DNA of 64,000 bases from Fluviirhizobium alvei (GCF_030551875.1 NZ_JAUOZU010000006.1:553926-617925), one strand, 5' to 3'. Shown: positions 29,487 through 38,768, counted from the first letter of the stretch. A program made the numbers and translations. The notes: generated from the letters alone by a model not told the origin.

Positions 29487-29999
29487 TCAGGCGATGTCGG
29501 CTGCAACTTTCACGGAGATGATCGAGTCCGGATCCTGGACCGGCTCGCCCTTCTTGATCTTGTCGACATTGTCCATGCCTTCAATGACCTGACCCCAGAC
29601 GGAATACTGCTTGTTCAGCCACGGTGCGTCGGTGAAGCAGATGAAGAACTGCGAGTTGGCCGAGTTCGGCATCTGCGAACGGGCCATCGAGCAGGTGCCG
29701 CGCACATGCGGCGTTGCCGAGAATTCGGCCTTGAGGTCCGGCTTGTCGGAACCGCCCATGCCGGCGCGCGACGGGTTGAAGGATGCAGAACCCTTCTTGC
29801 CGAACTTGACGTCACCGGTCTGGGCCATGAAATCGGCAATCACGCGGTGGAAAACGACGCCGTCATAGGCACCTTCGCGTGCCAGTTCCTTGATGCGTTC
29901 GACATGGCCGGGTGCCACCTGCGGCAGCATCTGGATCACCACCTTGCCCTGGGTGGTTTCCATCACGAGAGTGTTTTCCGGGTCCTTGATTTCAGCCAT
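29487..29999 (-). CDS. ppiB: Cytoplasmic peptidyl-prolyl isomerase (cyclophilin)
   Basis: A 170-residue cyclophilin without signal peptide. Family motifs are FHRVIADFMAQTGDV, MARSQMPNSANSQFFICF and WGQVIEGMDNVDKIKKGEP. It catalyses cis-trans isomerisation of X-Pro bonds during protein folding. It lies 26 bp downstream of a second cyclophilin with which it shares the FHRVI...FMAQTGDV core, so the two arose by tandem duplication, one kept in the cytoplasm and one secreted. Confidence 0.93.
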   Translation of the reverse strand: MAEIKDPENTLVMETTQGKVVIQMLPQVAPGHVERIKELAREGAYDGVVFHRVIADFMAQTGDVKFGKKGSASFNPSRAGMGGSDKPDLKAEFSATPHVRGTCSMARSQMPNSANSQFFICFTDAPWLNKQYSVWGQVIEGMDNVDKIKKGEPVQDPDSIISVKVAADIA

Positions 30000-30025
30000 C
30001 CGGCTATCTCCTTTGGTTTGAACGA

Positions 30026-30592
30026 TTATTTACCGACGGTGACCTTGATCATCCGGTCCGGATCCGTGACGCTGCCATTGTTGGCATCATCGCCACGCTT
30101 GATCTTGTCGACGAACTCCATGCCCGAAACGACCTTGCCGACGACGGTGTATTGACCATCGAGGAAGCGTCCCGGTGCAAACATGATGAAGAACTGCGAG
30201 TTGGCGGAATTGGGGTCCTGCGACCGCGCCATGCCGACAACGCCCCGCTCGAAGGGAACGCTGGAGAATTCCGCCTGAATATCGGGAAGATCAGAACCGC
30301 CCATGCCGGCCATCTCGGGCTGGAAGTTCTTTTCCATATTGCCATACTGCACATCGCCGGTCTGGGCCATGAAACCTTCGATCACGCGATGGAAGGCAAC
30401 ATTGTCATAGGCGCCCTTCTCGGCGAGCGACTTGATCTGCGCGACATGCTTGGGTGCGACATCCGGCATCAGTTCGATGACGACCGGGCCATCCTTGAGC
30501 TCGATGGTCAGCTGGTTCGGATTGGCCGATGCGCCGGAAGCAAGGCCGAGCGCGACAATGGCGCCAAGTGCGATAGACTTGAAGAAGTTCAT
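30026..30592 (-). CDS. ppiA: Periplasmic peptidyl-prolyl isomerase (cyclophilin)
   Basis: A 188-residue cyclophilin with a signal peptide (MNFFKSIALGAIVALGLASGASA, cleavage near residue 23). The domain contains FHRVIEGFMAQTGDVQYG, MARSQDPNSANSQFFIMF and VGKVVSGMEFVDKIKRGD. It is a periplasmic foldase. It sits between coaD and the cytoplasmic paralogue on the same strand with 26-29-bp gaps, giving a coaD-ppiA-ppiB operon. This arrangement is usual in rhizobia. Confidence 0.93.
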   Translation of the reverse strand: MNFFKSIALGAIVALGLASGASANPNQLTIELKDGPVVIELMPDVAPKHVAQIKSLAEKGAYDNVAFHRVIEGFMAQTGDVQYGNMEKNFQPEMAGMGGSDLPDIQAEFSSVPFERGVVGMARSQDPNSANSQFFIMFAPGRFLDGQYTVVGKVVSGMEFVDKIKRGDDANNGSVTDPDRMIKVTVGK

Positions 30593-30621
30593 AATGTCTC
30601 CGTTGTCCCTTTTTCGGGTGG

Positions 30622-31116
30622 TCAGGATGAGAATCTCGCCTTGAGTGCGGCCAGAACGGCGGCCGGCACGAAAGCGCTGACATCCCCGCCCATCTGGGCG
30701 ATCTGGCGCACCAATGTGGCCGTAATGGGCCGCGATGCGGTTCCCGCCGGCAGAAACACCGTCTGGATGTCAGGCGCCAGCTGGTGGTTCATGCCTGCAA
30801 GCTGCATTTCATAATCAAGGTCGGTGCCATCGCGCAATCCGCGGATGAGGATGGTTGCCCCATTGGCCCGGACCGCATCGACAGCGAGTCCTGCGAAGGA
30901 AACGACGGAAATATCACCGGCGCGCGCTGGCAAGGTTTGCGAAAGCGCTGCCCGGATGAGATCCGCCCGTTCCTCGAAACTGAACATGGGAGCCTTTCCC
31001 GGATGGACACCAATACCGACGACCAGTTTGTCGGCAAGGTTCAGTGTCTGAACGAGAACATCCAGATGGCCGTTGGTCATGGGATCGAAAGATCCGGGAT
31101 AAAATGCGGTCGTCAT
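30622..31116 (-). CDS. coaD: Phosphopantetheine adenylyltransferase
   Basis: A 164-residue CoaD, which adenylylates 4'-phosphopantetheine to dephospho-CoA, the penultimate step of coenzyme A synthesis. It has the nucleotidyltransferase motif [16 protein letters not shown] near the N terminus, [20 protein letters not shown] and a C-terminal [20 protein letters not shown]. Start chosen at MTTAFYPGS; the in-frame region further upstream is non-coding and contains the conserved element at 31189-31214. First gene of an operon with the two cyclophilins. Confidence 0.95.
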   Translation of the reverse strand: MTTAFYPGSFDPMTNGHLDVLVQTLNLADKLVVGIGVHPGKAPMFSFEERADLIRAALSQTLPARAGDISVVSFAGLAVDAVRANGATILIRGLRDGTDLDYEMQLAGMNHQLAPDIQTVFLPAGTASRPITATLVRQIAQMGGDVSAFVPAAVLAALKARFSS

Positions 31117-31188
31117 GGTCCTCGCCTGGATGGATTGCGCCGCTTTTCTCACGGAAACCGGTCGGGCGCAACCGGTTTCGGCGAAAGA

Positions 31189-31214
31189 TGAATGGCCGAT
31201 GAACGGGCTATTCA
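31189..31214 (+). promoter_or_regulatory. Conserved upstream element of 45-aa gene, copy 2
   Basis: On the plus strand: TGAATGGC, two bases, ATGAACGGGC, one base, ATTCA; 23 of 26 positions match the element at 22750-22775. CAAGTTAG follows after exactly 34 nt (31249-31256). The start codon of the 45-aa gene is 139 nt downstream, against 146 nt in copy 1. A leader hairpin, ccggacaggg/ccctgtccgg (31295-31329), precedes the ribosome-binding site. It also lies 73 bp upstream of the divergent coaD start, so a role there cannot be excluded. Confidence 0.65.
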
Positions 31215-31353
31215 GCGCCATTTCAGCGGTGATCGACCATCTTGGACACAAGTTAGCGGTCGCGCCGGTTTGGGCAGCACCGCCCCAACGACGGCCGGAC
31301 AGGGCTGGACGCATCAAAACCCTGTCCGGTTCGTCGCATGAATGGAGGTTGAC

Positions 31354-31491
31354 ATGATTTATCTGCTTCTCATCGGTATGGCCGTTTTGATCTCGGCGAT
31401 GTTCGTCGCCACCGCCATTTCGTCCTTCGTCAATTTCATGCGCGAGAACGAAGCCGATCGCCGCACCCTGCGCTCGCGTCAGATTGCCTGA
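31354..31491 (+). CDS. 45-aa single-pass membrane protein, copy 2
   Basis: A short gene beginning [20 protein letters not shown], with one membrane helix (about residues 2-27) followed by a charged tail [19 protein letters not shown]. Shine-Dalgarno ggaggt is 5 bp before the ATG. It has the same length as, and clear end-to-end similarity to, the product of 22466-22603, including the motif MFVATA-x-SS and the RE-x-EADR tail. It is followed by a strong terminator and preceded by the conserved element at 31189. Function unknown. The paralogy makes a chance open frame unlikely. Confidence 0.78.
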   Translation: MIYLLLIGMAVLISAMFVATAISSFVNFMRENEADRRTLRSRQIA

Positions 31492-31544
31492 CCACACATC
31501 CGGCTTCGACCGGCACATCGAAGCGCTGCCATCACCAAAATACG

Positions 31545-31576
31545 AAAGCCCGGATCAGTCGCCTGATCCGGGCTTT
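31545..31576. terminator. Bidirectional terminator between 45-aa gene and ialB
   Basis: A 14-bp perfect stem (aaagcccggatcag / ctgatccgggcttt) with a 4-nt loop TCGC. It has A/T runs on both flanks, so it can terminate the small gene on the plus strand and the IalB-like gene on the minus strand. Confidence 0.88.
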
Positions 31577-31602
31577 GAAGTTCCAGTAAAGGCCTGAAAC
31601 GC

Positions 31603-32238
31603 TTACTGAGCGTTCTTGGCGTTGTCCTGTGCGTCCTGCAGCTTCTTCAGACCCATTTCGCGGATCTTCTGTTCCTTGGCCTGCAGCTCGCGCTGCTGCT
31701 CTTCGATGGCCGACTTTTCGATCGGCTTGCCATCGAAAGTGCCGGTGAAGCCTTCGAGCGAGAACTTGATCGGGTTCGGCATACGCTGGAAATTGACGGA
31801 GGTGAACACCACTTCATTGCCCTTCTTGAGGTTGGCAATAATGCCGTCGGTCAGCGGAAGCTCGGCAATGCAGAGTTCCGGCATGCAGACGCCGTAATCG
31901 ATCTTCTGGCCCTTGCTACCATCGATCTGCATCAGGACGCCCGGAGGGATCAGACGCGCGGTCGGCACCGACACCTGCATGAACTTGCGATTGACCTTGC
32001 CGGTCACGGTGATCAGGGCAACCGCCGTGATCAGCTGCGGCTGCGGGCCGCCGGTTTCGGCAGTGCGAATGTTGCGAACCGAACAGACTTCGTTTTCGCC
32101 GTCCTTGTCGCAAACCTTGAACCAGCCCTGCGGGGCGTTCTGGGCAAAGGCCGGAGCTGCGGCACCGGCGACGGCCATGGCTGCAACGGCCAGTGCGCCG
32201 AGAGTGGTACGTGCGGCGGATTTAAATTCGAAGCTCAT
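31603..32238 (-). CDS. Invasion-associated locus B (IalB) family protein
   Basis: A 211-residue secreted protein. A signal peptide (about residues 1-34, ending AAAPAFA) precedes a domain with QGWFKVCDK, CSVRNIRTAETGGPQPQLITAVALI, PGVLMQIDGSKGQKIDYGVCMPELCIAELPL and a C-terminal Gln/Lys-rich helix. Four cysteines probably form two disulfides in the periplasm. IalB was named for erythrocyte invasion in Bartonella, but homologues are widespread in non-pathogenic rhizobia and their role is unclear. Start chosen at MSFEFK, which gives the proper signal sequence. Confidence 0.9.
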   Translation of the reverse strand: MSFEFKSAARTTLGALAVAAMAVAGAAAPAFAQNAPQGWFKVCDKDGENEVCSVRNIRTAETGGPQPQLITAVALITVTGKVNRKFMQVSVPTARLIPPGVLMQIDGSKGQKIDYGVCMPELCIAELPLTDGIIANLKKGNEVVFTSVNFQRMPNPIKFSLEGFTGTFDGKPIEKSAIEEQQRELQAKEQKIREMGLKKLQDAQDNAKNAQ

Positions 32239-32487
32239 AACTGATCCCGTCTCCTGATAACGATGACCGACACCGTCGATCCCATGCAATTGGCGTCGTC
32301 CTGCCGTCGAATTGAGGCAATAGCATGACCCAGCGTTGCGATCCTGTTACATTGCCGATGGGCAATTATCCAGTACTTCTTTGGGCTTTGCCGCCATCCG
32401 CCCAATATTTTCTGCCAGCGTTGGATATAGGTCGCACTATTGCTACTCTCGCCTTGTGATTCAGCCCCCACCGAAAGGATCGCCGAC

Positions 32488-34293
32488 GTGATCAAAGCCA
32501 TTTCGGCCATGATAGGCTTCGTTTTTCTGACTGCCATGGCCAATGCAGAGCCGCTGCACGGCATCGCCATGTATGGCGATCCTGCCCTGCCGGCAGACTA
32601 CAAGCACTTTTCCTATGTGAACCCGGCGGTCAAAAAGGGCGGACGCATTGCCTATGGCGTGGTGGGAACCTTCAACAACTTCAATCCTTTCATTCTCAAG
32701 GCCAAGCGCACCACCGCACGCGGCATGTGGGATCCGGATTTCGGCAACCTCGTGGTCGAATCGCTGATGACGCGTTCCCGCGATGAACCCTTCACCATGT
32801 ATGGGCTGCTCGCAGAAACGGTGGAATGGGATGCCAACCGAACCTTCATCCAGTTCAATCTCAATCCGAAGGCGCGCTGGTCGGATGGCAAACCGGTCAC
32901 GACCGAAGACGTGATCTTCACCTTTGAACTGATGCGCGCACACGGGCGTCCGCCCTTTTCGACCCGTCTCGACAAGGTCGAACGCATGGAAAAAGTTGGC
33001 GACAACGCTGTCCGCTTCACCTTCAAGCCTGGCACCGATCGCGAGTTTCCGCTTCTGCTGGCCTTGTCGCCGGTGCTGCCGAAACACGCCACCAATGCCG
33101 AAACGTTCGAACAGACCACGCTCGTGCCACCGCTTGGTTCGGGTCCCTATCTTGTCAAGGAGATCAAGCCGGGCGAGCGAATCGTCTATCGCCGCAACGA
33201 AAACTACTGGGCCAAGGATCTGCCCTCCAAGATCGGCTTCGACAATTACGACGAGATATCGATCGAATATTTCCTGCAAGCCAACACGCTTTTCGAGGCG
33301 TTCAAGAAGGGTGAGGTCGATATCTATCCCGAGGGGTCTCCGGCGCACTGGAACCGCGCTTATGATTTCCCGGCGGTCAGCAAGGGCGATGTGATCAAGG
33401 AGACGTTCGAGCCCCGCCTGCCGGCCAACATGCTGGCCATGGTCTTCAACACCAGGCGACCGATCTTTGCCGACAAGCGCATTCGCGAAGCCTTGACGCT
33501 GGCCTTCGATTTCGAGTGGGTCAATCGCAACCTGTTCGAAGGTACCTACACGCGCACCCAGAGCTACTGGCAGAATTCGGAACTGTCCTATCTTGATCGC
33601 CCCGCCGATGATCTCGAAAAGCGCCTCCTGGGCAGTGCCATCGCCAAGGTCGATCCCGAGGTTCTCGCCGGTACCTATCGTCTGCCCGTGACTGATGCAT
33701 CCGGGCGGGATCGCAAGGTGCTCAAGCGCGCCTTCGACCTGTTGAAATCGGCGGGCTGCCATATCGAAGGTGGCACGATGCTGCTGCCAAACGGATCGCC
33801 GCTGGCTTTCGAACTCCTCTCGCAGAACCAGGACCAGGAAAAGCTTGCGATTGCTTATCAGCGCAGCCTCGCAGCGCTGGGAATCAAGATGACGATCCGC
33901 ACGGTCGAGGACGCGCAATATCAGGAGCGGACCCAACGTTTCGATTATGATCTCGTGATCAAGACCTATGCGGCGTCGCTTTCGCCGGGTCTGGAACAGA
34001 TCACGCGATGGGGTTCATCCTCCCGCGACATCGAGGGGTCGGATAATTTCGCTGGTGTCGCCGACCCCGACATCGATGCCATGATCCAGAAGATTCTGAC
34101 CGCCGGATCTATGGAAGAATTCGAAGCCGCCGTCAGGGCCCATGACCGGCTGCTGGTGTCAGGCCATTACGTGCTGCCATTGTATCATATTGGCGAACAG
34201 TGGGTTGCCCGCTGGAAGCATATCGAACATCCGGAAGTTCTGCCACTCTATGGCGTCCAGTATCAGACGTGGTGGGATCGCCGCGCGCAGTAA
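32488..34293 (+). CDS. YejA-like extracellular solute-binding protein (SBP family 5)
   Basis: About 601 residues. Start taken at GTG 32488, preceded by aaagga, giving a signal peptide VIKAISAMIGFVFLTAMANA; an upstream ATG (32440) would bury it. The mature protein opens EPLHGIAMYGDPALPADYKHFSYVNP, as in YejA, the binding protein of the Yej peptide/microcin C importer. Family-5 hallmarks WSDGKPVTTEDVIFTFE and GSGPYLVKEIKPGE are present. No yejBEF permease genes lie nearby, so the transporter partner must be elsewhere. The 249-bp region upstream, shared with ialB, contains a small dyad (attgcc/ggcaat, 32351-32366). Confidence 0.85.
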   Translation: MIKAISAMIGFVFLTAMANAEPLHGIAMYGDPALPADYKHFSYVNPAVKKGGRIAYGVVGTFNNFNPFILKAKRTTARGMWDPDFGNLVVESLMTRSRDEPFTMYGLLAETVEWDANRTFIQFNLNPKARWSDGKPVTTEDVIFTFELMRAHGRPPFSTRLDKVERMEKVGDNAVRFTFKPGTDREFPLLLALSPVLPKHATNAETFEQTTLVPPLGSGPYLVKEIKPGERIVYRRNENYWAKDLPSKIGFDNYDEISIEYFLQANTLFEAFKKGEVDIYPEGSPAHWNRAYDFPAVSKGDVIKETFEPRLPANMLAMVFNTRRPIFADKRIREALTLAFDFEWVNRNLFEGTYTRTQSYWQNSELSYLDRPADDLEKRLLGSAIAKVDPEVLAGTYRLPVTDASGRDRKVLKRAFDLLKSAGCHIEGGTMLLPNGSPLAFELLSQNQDQEKLAIAYQRSLAALGIKMTIRTVEDAQYQERTQRFDYDLVIKTYAASLSPGLEQITRWGSSSRDIEGSDNFAGVADPDIDAMIQKILTAGSMEEFEAAVRAHDRLLVSGHYVLPLYHIGEQWVARWKHIEHPEVLPLYGVQYQTWWDRRAQ

Positions 34294-34302
34294 GGAAAGT
34301 TC

Positions 34303-34950
34303 ATGAAAAGCCTGAAGATCGACATCTATTCCGACGTGGTTTGCCCCTGGTGCTATCTGGGGCAGAAGCGCTTGCAGCTTGCGCTGGAGGGACTTTCCGA
34401 CAAGATCGCTGCAGAGATCGAATGGCGCCCCTTCCAGCTCGACCCGAATGTGCCGGACGAAGGTTACGATACGTTCGATTATCTCGCCCGCAAGATCGGC
34501 GGTCGCGACCAGGTTTCCCGCTCGCATGCAATGCTGAAATCGCTCGGCGAGGAAATCGGCCTGCCCTTCGAACTTGAAAAGGCAAAGGTTTTTCCGAACA
34601 CTTTTGCCGCCCATCGTCTCCTGCACTTAGCCGGCCAGGAAGGCGCTGCGGTGCAGGACAAGGTTGCCCAGGCGCTGTTCCGTGCCAACTTCGTCGAAGG
34701 CAAGAACGTTGCCGATCGCGACGTGCTGCTCGCAATAGCTGCGGATGCCGGCCTGCCCGGAGACCGCGTCTCTGCCTATCTCGACAGTGACGAGGATGTT
34801 GCCGAATTGAAAGCCGACATGGACCGCGCCCATTCGCTCGGCATCACCGGCGTGCCCTTCTTTGTCGTCGATGGCAAATATGCCATTTCCGGCGCGCAGA
34901 ATGTCGAGGTCTTCGCCAACGCGCTCAACCAGATCGCCGACATGAAATGA
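34303..34950 (+). CDS. DsbA-family oxidoreductase (FrnE-like)
   Basis: A 215-residue cytoplasmic thioredoxin-fold protein of the FrnE/DsbA group. The N-terminal IDIYSDVVCPWCYLGQKRL carries a CPWC redox pair; a helical insertion follows, then GITGVPFFVVDGKYAISGAQ with the cis-Pro of the fold. There is no signal peptide, unlike true DsbA. FrnE-type proteins are linked to oxidative stress and polyketide chemistry, and their substrates are unclear. It starts 9 bp after the YejA-like gene and is probably co-transcribed with it. Confidence 0.9.
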   Translation: MKSLKIDIYSDVVCPWCYLGQKRLQLALEGLSDKIAAEIEWRPFQLDPNVPDEGYDTFDYLARKIGGRDQVSRSHAMLKSLGEEIGLPFELEKAKVFPNTFAAHRLLHLAGQEGAAVQDKVAQALFRANFVEGKNVADRDVLLAIAADAGLPGDRVSAYLDSDEDVAELKADMDRAHSLGITGVPFFVVDGKYAISGAQNVEVFANALNQIADMK

Positions 34951-34963
34951 ACTGAGGCAGGGC

Positions 34964-37900
34964 TCAGCCCTGCCCCGCAATTTCCGCCAGTTGCATCATC
35001 ACCTGAGCTGCCGCTGCCAGTCGCTTTTCCGGCTTGGGCAGGTCGCGTGCCAGGAAGATCGAATGATCGGGCCGGATCTTCGCCAGCGTTCCCTGCCGTG
35101 AAATATAGCCGACTAGACCCGCCGGGTTCGGGAACAGCTTGTTGCGGAACTGGATGACGACGCCCTTCGGCCCGGCCTCGATTTTCTCGACATTGGCCGT
35201 GCGGCAGAGCGACTTGATATAGACGATCTTGAGCAGATGCTCGACTTCCTCCGGCAAGGAGCCGAAGCGATCGATGAGTTCGGCGCCGAAACCATCGATC
35301 TCCTTGAGATCGCGCAATTCGCCGAGCCGGCGGTAAAGCCCCATCCGCAGATGCAGGTCCGGAACGTAGGTCTCGGGAATCATCACCGAGGCGCCAACCG
35401 AAATCAGCGGCGACCAACCGCTATCCTCGATCTCTTCCTCGCCCTTGATCTCCATGACTGCCTCTTCCAGCATCTGCTGGTAGAGTTCGAAACCCACTTC
35501 CTTGATATGGCCGGACTGTTCTTCGCCCAGAAGATTGCCGGCGCCGCGCAGGTCGAGATCGTGGCTGGCGAGCTGGAAGCCTGCGCCGAGTGTGTCGAGC
35601 GACTGCAGGATCTTCAGCCGCTTCTCGGCCATACCGGTCAAGGTCTTGTTGGCCGGCAGCGTGAGAAGCGCAAAGGCCCTGACCTTCGAACGGCCGACAC
35701 GGCCGCGGATCTGGTAGAGCTGGGCGAGGCCGAACATGTCGGCCCGGTGCACGATCAGCGTGTTGGCTGTCGGCACATCGAGACCGGATTCGACGATCGT
35801 GGTCGATAGCAGCACATCATACTGGCCGTCATAGAAGGCATTCATGATGTCGTCGAGCTCGCCGGCCGGCATCTGGCCATGCGCTGTCGCCACCTTGAGT
35901 TCAGGCACGGCTTCGCGCAGGAAATCGGCGATTTCGGAGAGATCGGCAATCCTCGGCACGACATAGAAACTCTGGCCGCCACGATAGTGTTCGCGCATCA
36001 GCGTTTCGCGGATGACGAGCGGATCGAAGGGCGACACGAAAGTCCGCACCGCCATACGGTCGACCGGTGGCGTGGTGATCAGCGACAGTTCGCGCACGCC
36101 GGTCAAGGCCAGCTGCAGGGTGCGCGGGATCGGCGTTGCCGATAGCGTCAGCACATGCACGTCGCTTTTCAGCTCCTTCAGCCGCTCCTTGTGTTTGACG
36201 CCGAAATGCTGCTCCTCATCGATGATCAGCATGCCGAGATTGGCAAACTTGATGCCGGAGCCCAAGAGCGCATGGGTGCCAACGACGATATCGATCTTGC
36301 CCTCGGCGAGAAGCTTCTTCGTTTCGGCGAGTTCCTTGGGGCCGACCAGACGCGACGCCTGACGGATCTTGATCGGAAAGCCACGCAGCCGTTCGGAAAA
36401 GGTCTTGAAATGCTGGCGGGCGAGAAGTGTCGTCGGCACCACCACCGCCACCTGCGCCCCGTTCATGGCCGCAATGAAGGCGCCGCGTAGCGCGACTTCA
36501 GTCTTGCCGAAGCCGACATCGCCGCAGATGAGCCGATCCATCGGCCGGCCGGCGCCGAGATCGTCGCGAACCGCATCGATCGCATTGGCCTGGTCTTCGG
36601 TTTCATCATAGGGGAAGCGGGCGGCAAACTCGTCGTAAAGCCCTTCCGGCGCCCCGAGAACCGGCGCATGCCGCATGGTGCGGGCGGCTGCGACCTTGAT
36701 GAGGCCGGCGGCCATATCGAGCAAACGCTTCTTGAGCTTGGCCTTGCGCGCCTGCCATGCCACGCCGCCAAGCTTGTCGAGCTGACCTTCCTGATCCGAT
36801 CCGTAGCGGGACAGCAGTTCGATATTCTCGACCGGCAGGAACAGCTTGTCGCCACCGGCATATTGCAGTTCGAGACAGGCATGCGGCGCACCGGCTGCCT
36901 CGATGGTCCGGAGCCCGATGAACTTGCCGATCCCGTGTTCGGCATGGACGACGAGCGAACCTTCCTCGATCGAGGTCACTTCGGAAATGAAGTCGGAATT
37001 CTTCTTCCGCCGCTTGGACCGGCGCACAAGACGATCGCCGAGAATATCCTGTTCGCCGATGACGATCAGGGATCCGGTCTCGAACCCGCTCTCGAGATTG
37101 AGGACAGCCGACCCCGCCTCACCCGTCTTGAGCCTGGCGATATCGTCAAGCCGGCTGATGGGCACGACCTTCTCAAGACCATGCTCGCCAAGCACCTGCA
37201 GGAGCCGGTCGAGAGAACCTTCCGTCCAGGCCGTAACCAGAACCTTGTCGCCACGGGCGCGGTGATCGGCAATGTGGCGGACCGCCGCTTCGAAGACATT
37301 GACGCGCGTATCGGCTTCGACTTCGCCAGCGCGCGCCCAGCGCATGCCGGGCCGTGCTTCAAGTGTGATGACCTTGCGGCTCTCGCCTTCATGCTCGTTG
37401 AAAGGCGTGATGCGGATTGCGGCGTGCCGTCTCAGCTCAAGGGCAGCCTGTTCATCGGAAAGATAGAGCTGGTCGGGCGGTACGGGCTTGTAGGGCGTGC
37501 CCTGGCTCAGCCCTTTCTTGGCATTACCGGTTTCGAGACGCGCCTCGTAGTAATCGCGGATCAGCGTGAACCGTTCGCCAGCGGCCTGCAGCAGGTTGTG
37601 GTCGGTCACGATCCGGAAGCCGTCGAGATAGTCGAACAGGGTTTCGAGCTGTTCGAAATAGAGCGGCAGCCAATGTTCCATGCCGGCGAAGCGGCGGCCC
37701 TCGGAGATCGCCTGGTAGAGCGCATCGTCACGCGTGGCGGCGCCGAACAGACCGAGATAGTTCTTGCGGAAACGGCTGATCGAATCCGGATCGAGCGCCA
37801 CTTCGCTCATCGGATTGATATCGAGCGATTTGGCCTGGCCTGTGCTGCGCTGGGTCGCGGGATCGAAATAGCGGATCGTCTCGAGTGAATCGCCGAAGAA

Positions 37901-38461
37901 ATCCAGCCGCATCGGTTGCTCGGAGCCGGGCATGAAGACATCGAGGATGCCGCCGCGAACGGCAAATTCACCGACTTCGCGAACGGTTGCTACCCGCTCG
38001 AAACCGTTCTTCTCCAGTTTCAGCGCGATTTCTTCCATCCGGATCGTCTGTCCGGGACGGGCCGAAAAGGCCATGGAGGCGATCGCCGAGCGCGGCGGCA
38101 GCCGTTGCAGAAGCGCATTGGCGGTCGTCAGGAGAATGGCGGGATGCGGCTTCTTCGCATGCTGGATCAATCCAGACAGCGCCGCCAGTCTCCGGGCGGA
38201 GACATCGGTCCCGGGCGACACTCGGTCATAAGGCAGGCAATCCCAGCCCGGCAGCACCAGCACCGGTATTTCCGGCGCGTGGAAGGACAACATCTGTTCG
38301 AGATCGACGATCTGCTGGCCGTCGGACACGATATAGGCAATCGGCTGGCCGGTCCGGGCAAGGTCTGCCAGCACGAGCGCTTCCACGCCCGCTGGCACAT
38401 TGCCGATGATGGTGCCCTGCCGGTCGGCGAGCACGGCCTTTGCATTGAAGCCGGCGATCAT
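34964..38461 (-). CDS. mfd: Transcription-repair coupling factor
   Basis: A 1165-residue Mfd, the translocase that removes stalled RNA polymerase and recruits UvrA. It has an N-terminal UvrB-like region (about 1-350), a CarD-like RNA polymerase interaction domain (HAEHGIGKFIGLRTIE, about 490-560), a RecG-like helicase core with GDVGFGKTEVALR (Walker A) and DEEQHFGV (Walker B), VESGLDVPTANT and QIRGRVGRS, and a C-terminal TRCF domain. Length is typical. It is one base downstream of sdhE, indicating co-transcription. uvrA lies about 20 kb away. Confidence 0.97.
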   Translation of the reverse strand: MIAGFNAKAVLADRQGTIIGNVPAGVEALVLADLARTGQPIAYIVSDGQQIVDLEQMLSFHAPEIPVLVLPGWDCLPYDRVSPGTDVSARRLAALSGLIQHAKKPHPAILLTTANALLQRLPPRSAIASMAFSARPGQTIRMEEIALKLEKNGFERVATVREVGEFAVRGGILDVFMPGSEQPMRLDFFGDSLETIRYFDPATQRSTGQAKSLDINPMSEVALDPDSISRFRKNYLGLFGAATRDDALYQAISEGRRFAGMEHWLPLYFEQLETLFDYLDGFRIVTDHNLLQAAGERFTLIRDYYEARLETGNAKKGLSQGTPYKPVPPDQLYLSDEQAALELRRHAAIRITPFNEHEGESRKVITLEARPGMRWARAGEVEADTRVNVFEAAVRHIADHRARGDKVLVTAWTEGSLDRLLQVLGEHGLEKVVPISRLDDIARLKTGEAGSAVLNLESGFETGSLIVIGEQDILGDRLVRRSKRRKKNSDFISEVTSIEEGSLVVHAEHGIGKFIGLRTIEAAGAPHACLELQYAGGDKLFLPVENIELLSRYGSDQEGQLDKLGGVAWQARKAKLKKRLLDMAAGLIKVAAARTMRHAPVLGAPEGLYDEFAARFPYDETEDQANAIDAVRDDLGAGRPMDRLICGDVGFGKTEVALRGAFIAAMNGAQVAVVVPTTLLARQHFKTFSERLRGFPIKIRQASRLVGPKELAETKKLLAEGKIDIVVGTHALLGSGIKFANLGMLIIDEEQHFGVKHKERLKELKSDVHVLTLSATPIPRTLQLALTGVRELSLITTPPVDRMAVRTFVSPFDPLVIRETLMREHYRGGQSFYVVPRIADLSEIADFLREAVPELKVATAHGQMPAGELDDIMNAFYDGQYDVLLSTTIVESGLDVPTANTLIVHRADMFGLAQLYQIRGRVGRSKVRAFALLTLPANKTLTGMAEKRLKILQSLDTLGAGFQLASHDLDLRGAGNLLGEEQSGHIKEVGFELYQQMLEEAVMEIKGEEEIEDSGWSPLISVGASVMIPETYVPDLHLRMGLYRRLGELRDLKEIDGFGAELIDRFGSLPEEVEHLLKIVYIKSLCRTANVEKIEAGPKGVVIQFRNKLFPNPAGLVGYISRQGTLAKIRPDHSIFLARDLPKPEKRLAAAAQVMMQLAEIAGQG

Positions 38462-38462
38462 G

Positions 38463-38768
38463 TCAGAGGTCCGTCACCGGCTTGAAGGCTTCTTCCGGCC
38501 GGAAGGCAACGATGCGGGCAAAGAGCGGCGTCTTGAGATGATCCGGCATCGGCTTTTCGCCCGAGATCCATTTGAAGAGATCGGTATCGTCCTCGGCAAG
38601 AATGCGTTCGAACTCTTCAAGATCCTCGCCTTCGAGACCGGCAAGTTCCAGATCGGCGAACTGACCGAAAATCAGATCCATCTCGCGAATGCCGCGATGC
38701 CAGGCGCGAAACAGCATGCGCCGACGGCGGGGATCAAGGTCTGCGGTGGAGCGGGTCGGGCCAGTCAT
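38463..38768 (-). CDS. sdhE: FAD assembly factor SdhE
   Basis: A 101-residue SdhE/Sdh5-type protein (formerly DUF339/YgfY), which promotes covalent flavinylation of succinate dehydrogenase SdhA. The diagnostic RRRRMLFRAWHRGIREMDLIFGQFAD, containing the conserved RGI/REMD motif, is near residues 14-40. Start chosen at MTGPTRST, since upstream in-frame codons have no family match. It directly precedes mfd with one base between stop and start, an association usual in Rhizobiales. It is divergent from recG, 91 bp apart. Confidence 0.92.
   Translation of the reverse strand: MTGPTRSTADLDPRRRRMLFRAWHRGIREMDLIFGQFADLELAGLEGEDLEEFERILAEDDTDLFKWISGEKPMPDHLKTPLFARIVAFRPEEAFKPVTDL

Noticed and set aside
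32351..32366. Small dyad attgcc-gatg-ggcaat in the ialB/YejA-like divergent region
   Set aside because: Six-base arms occur by chance often, and no regulator is associated; not listed as an operator.
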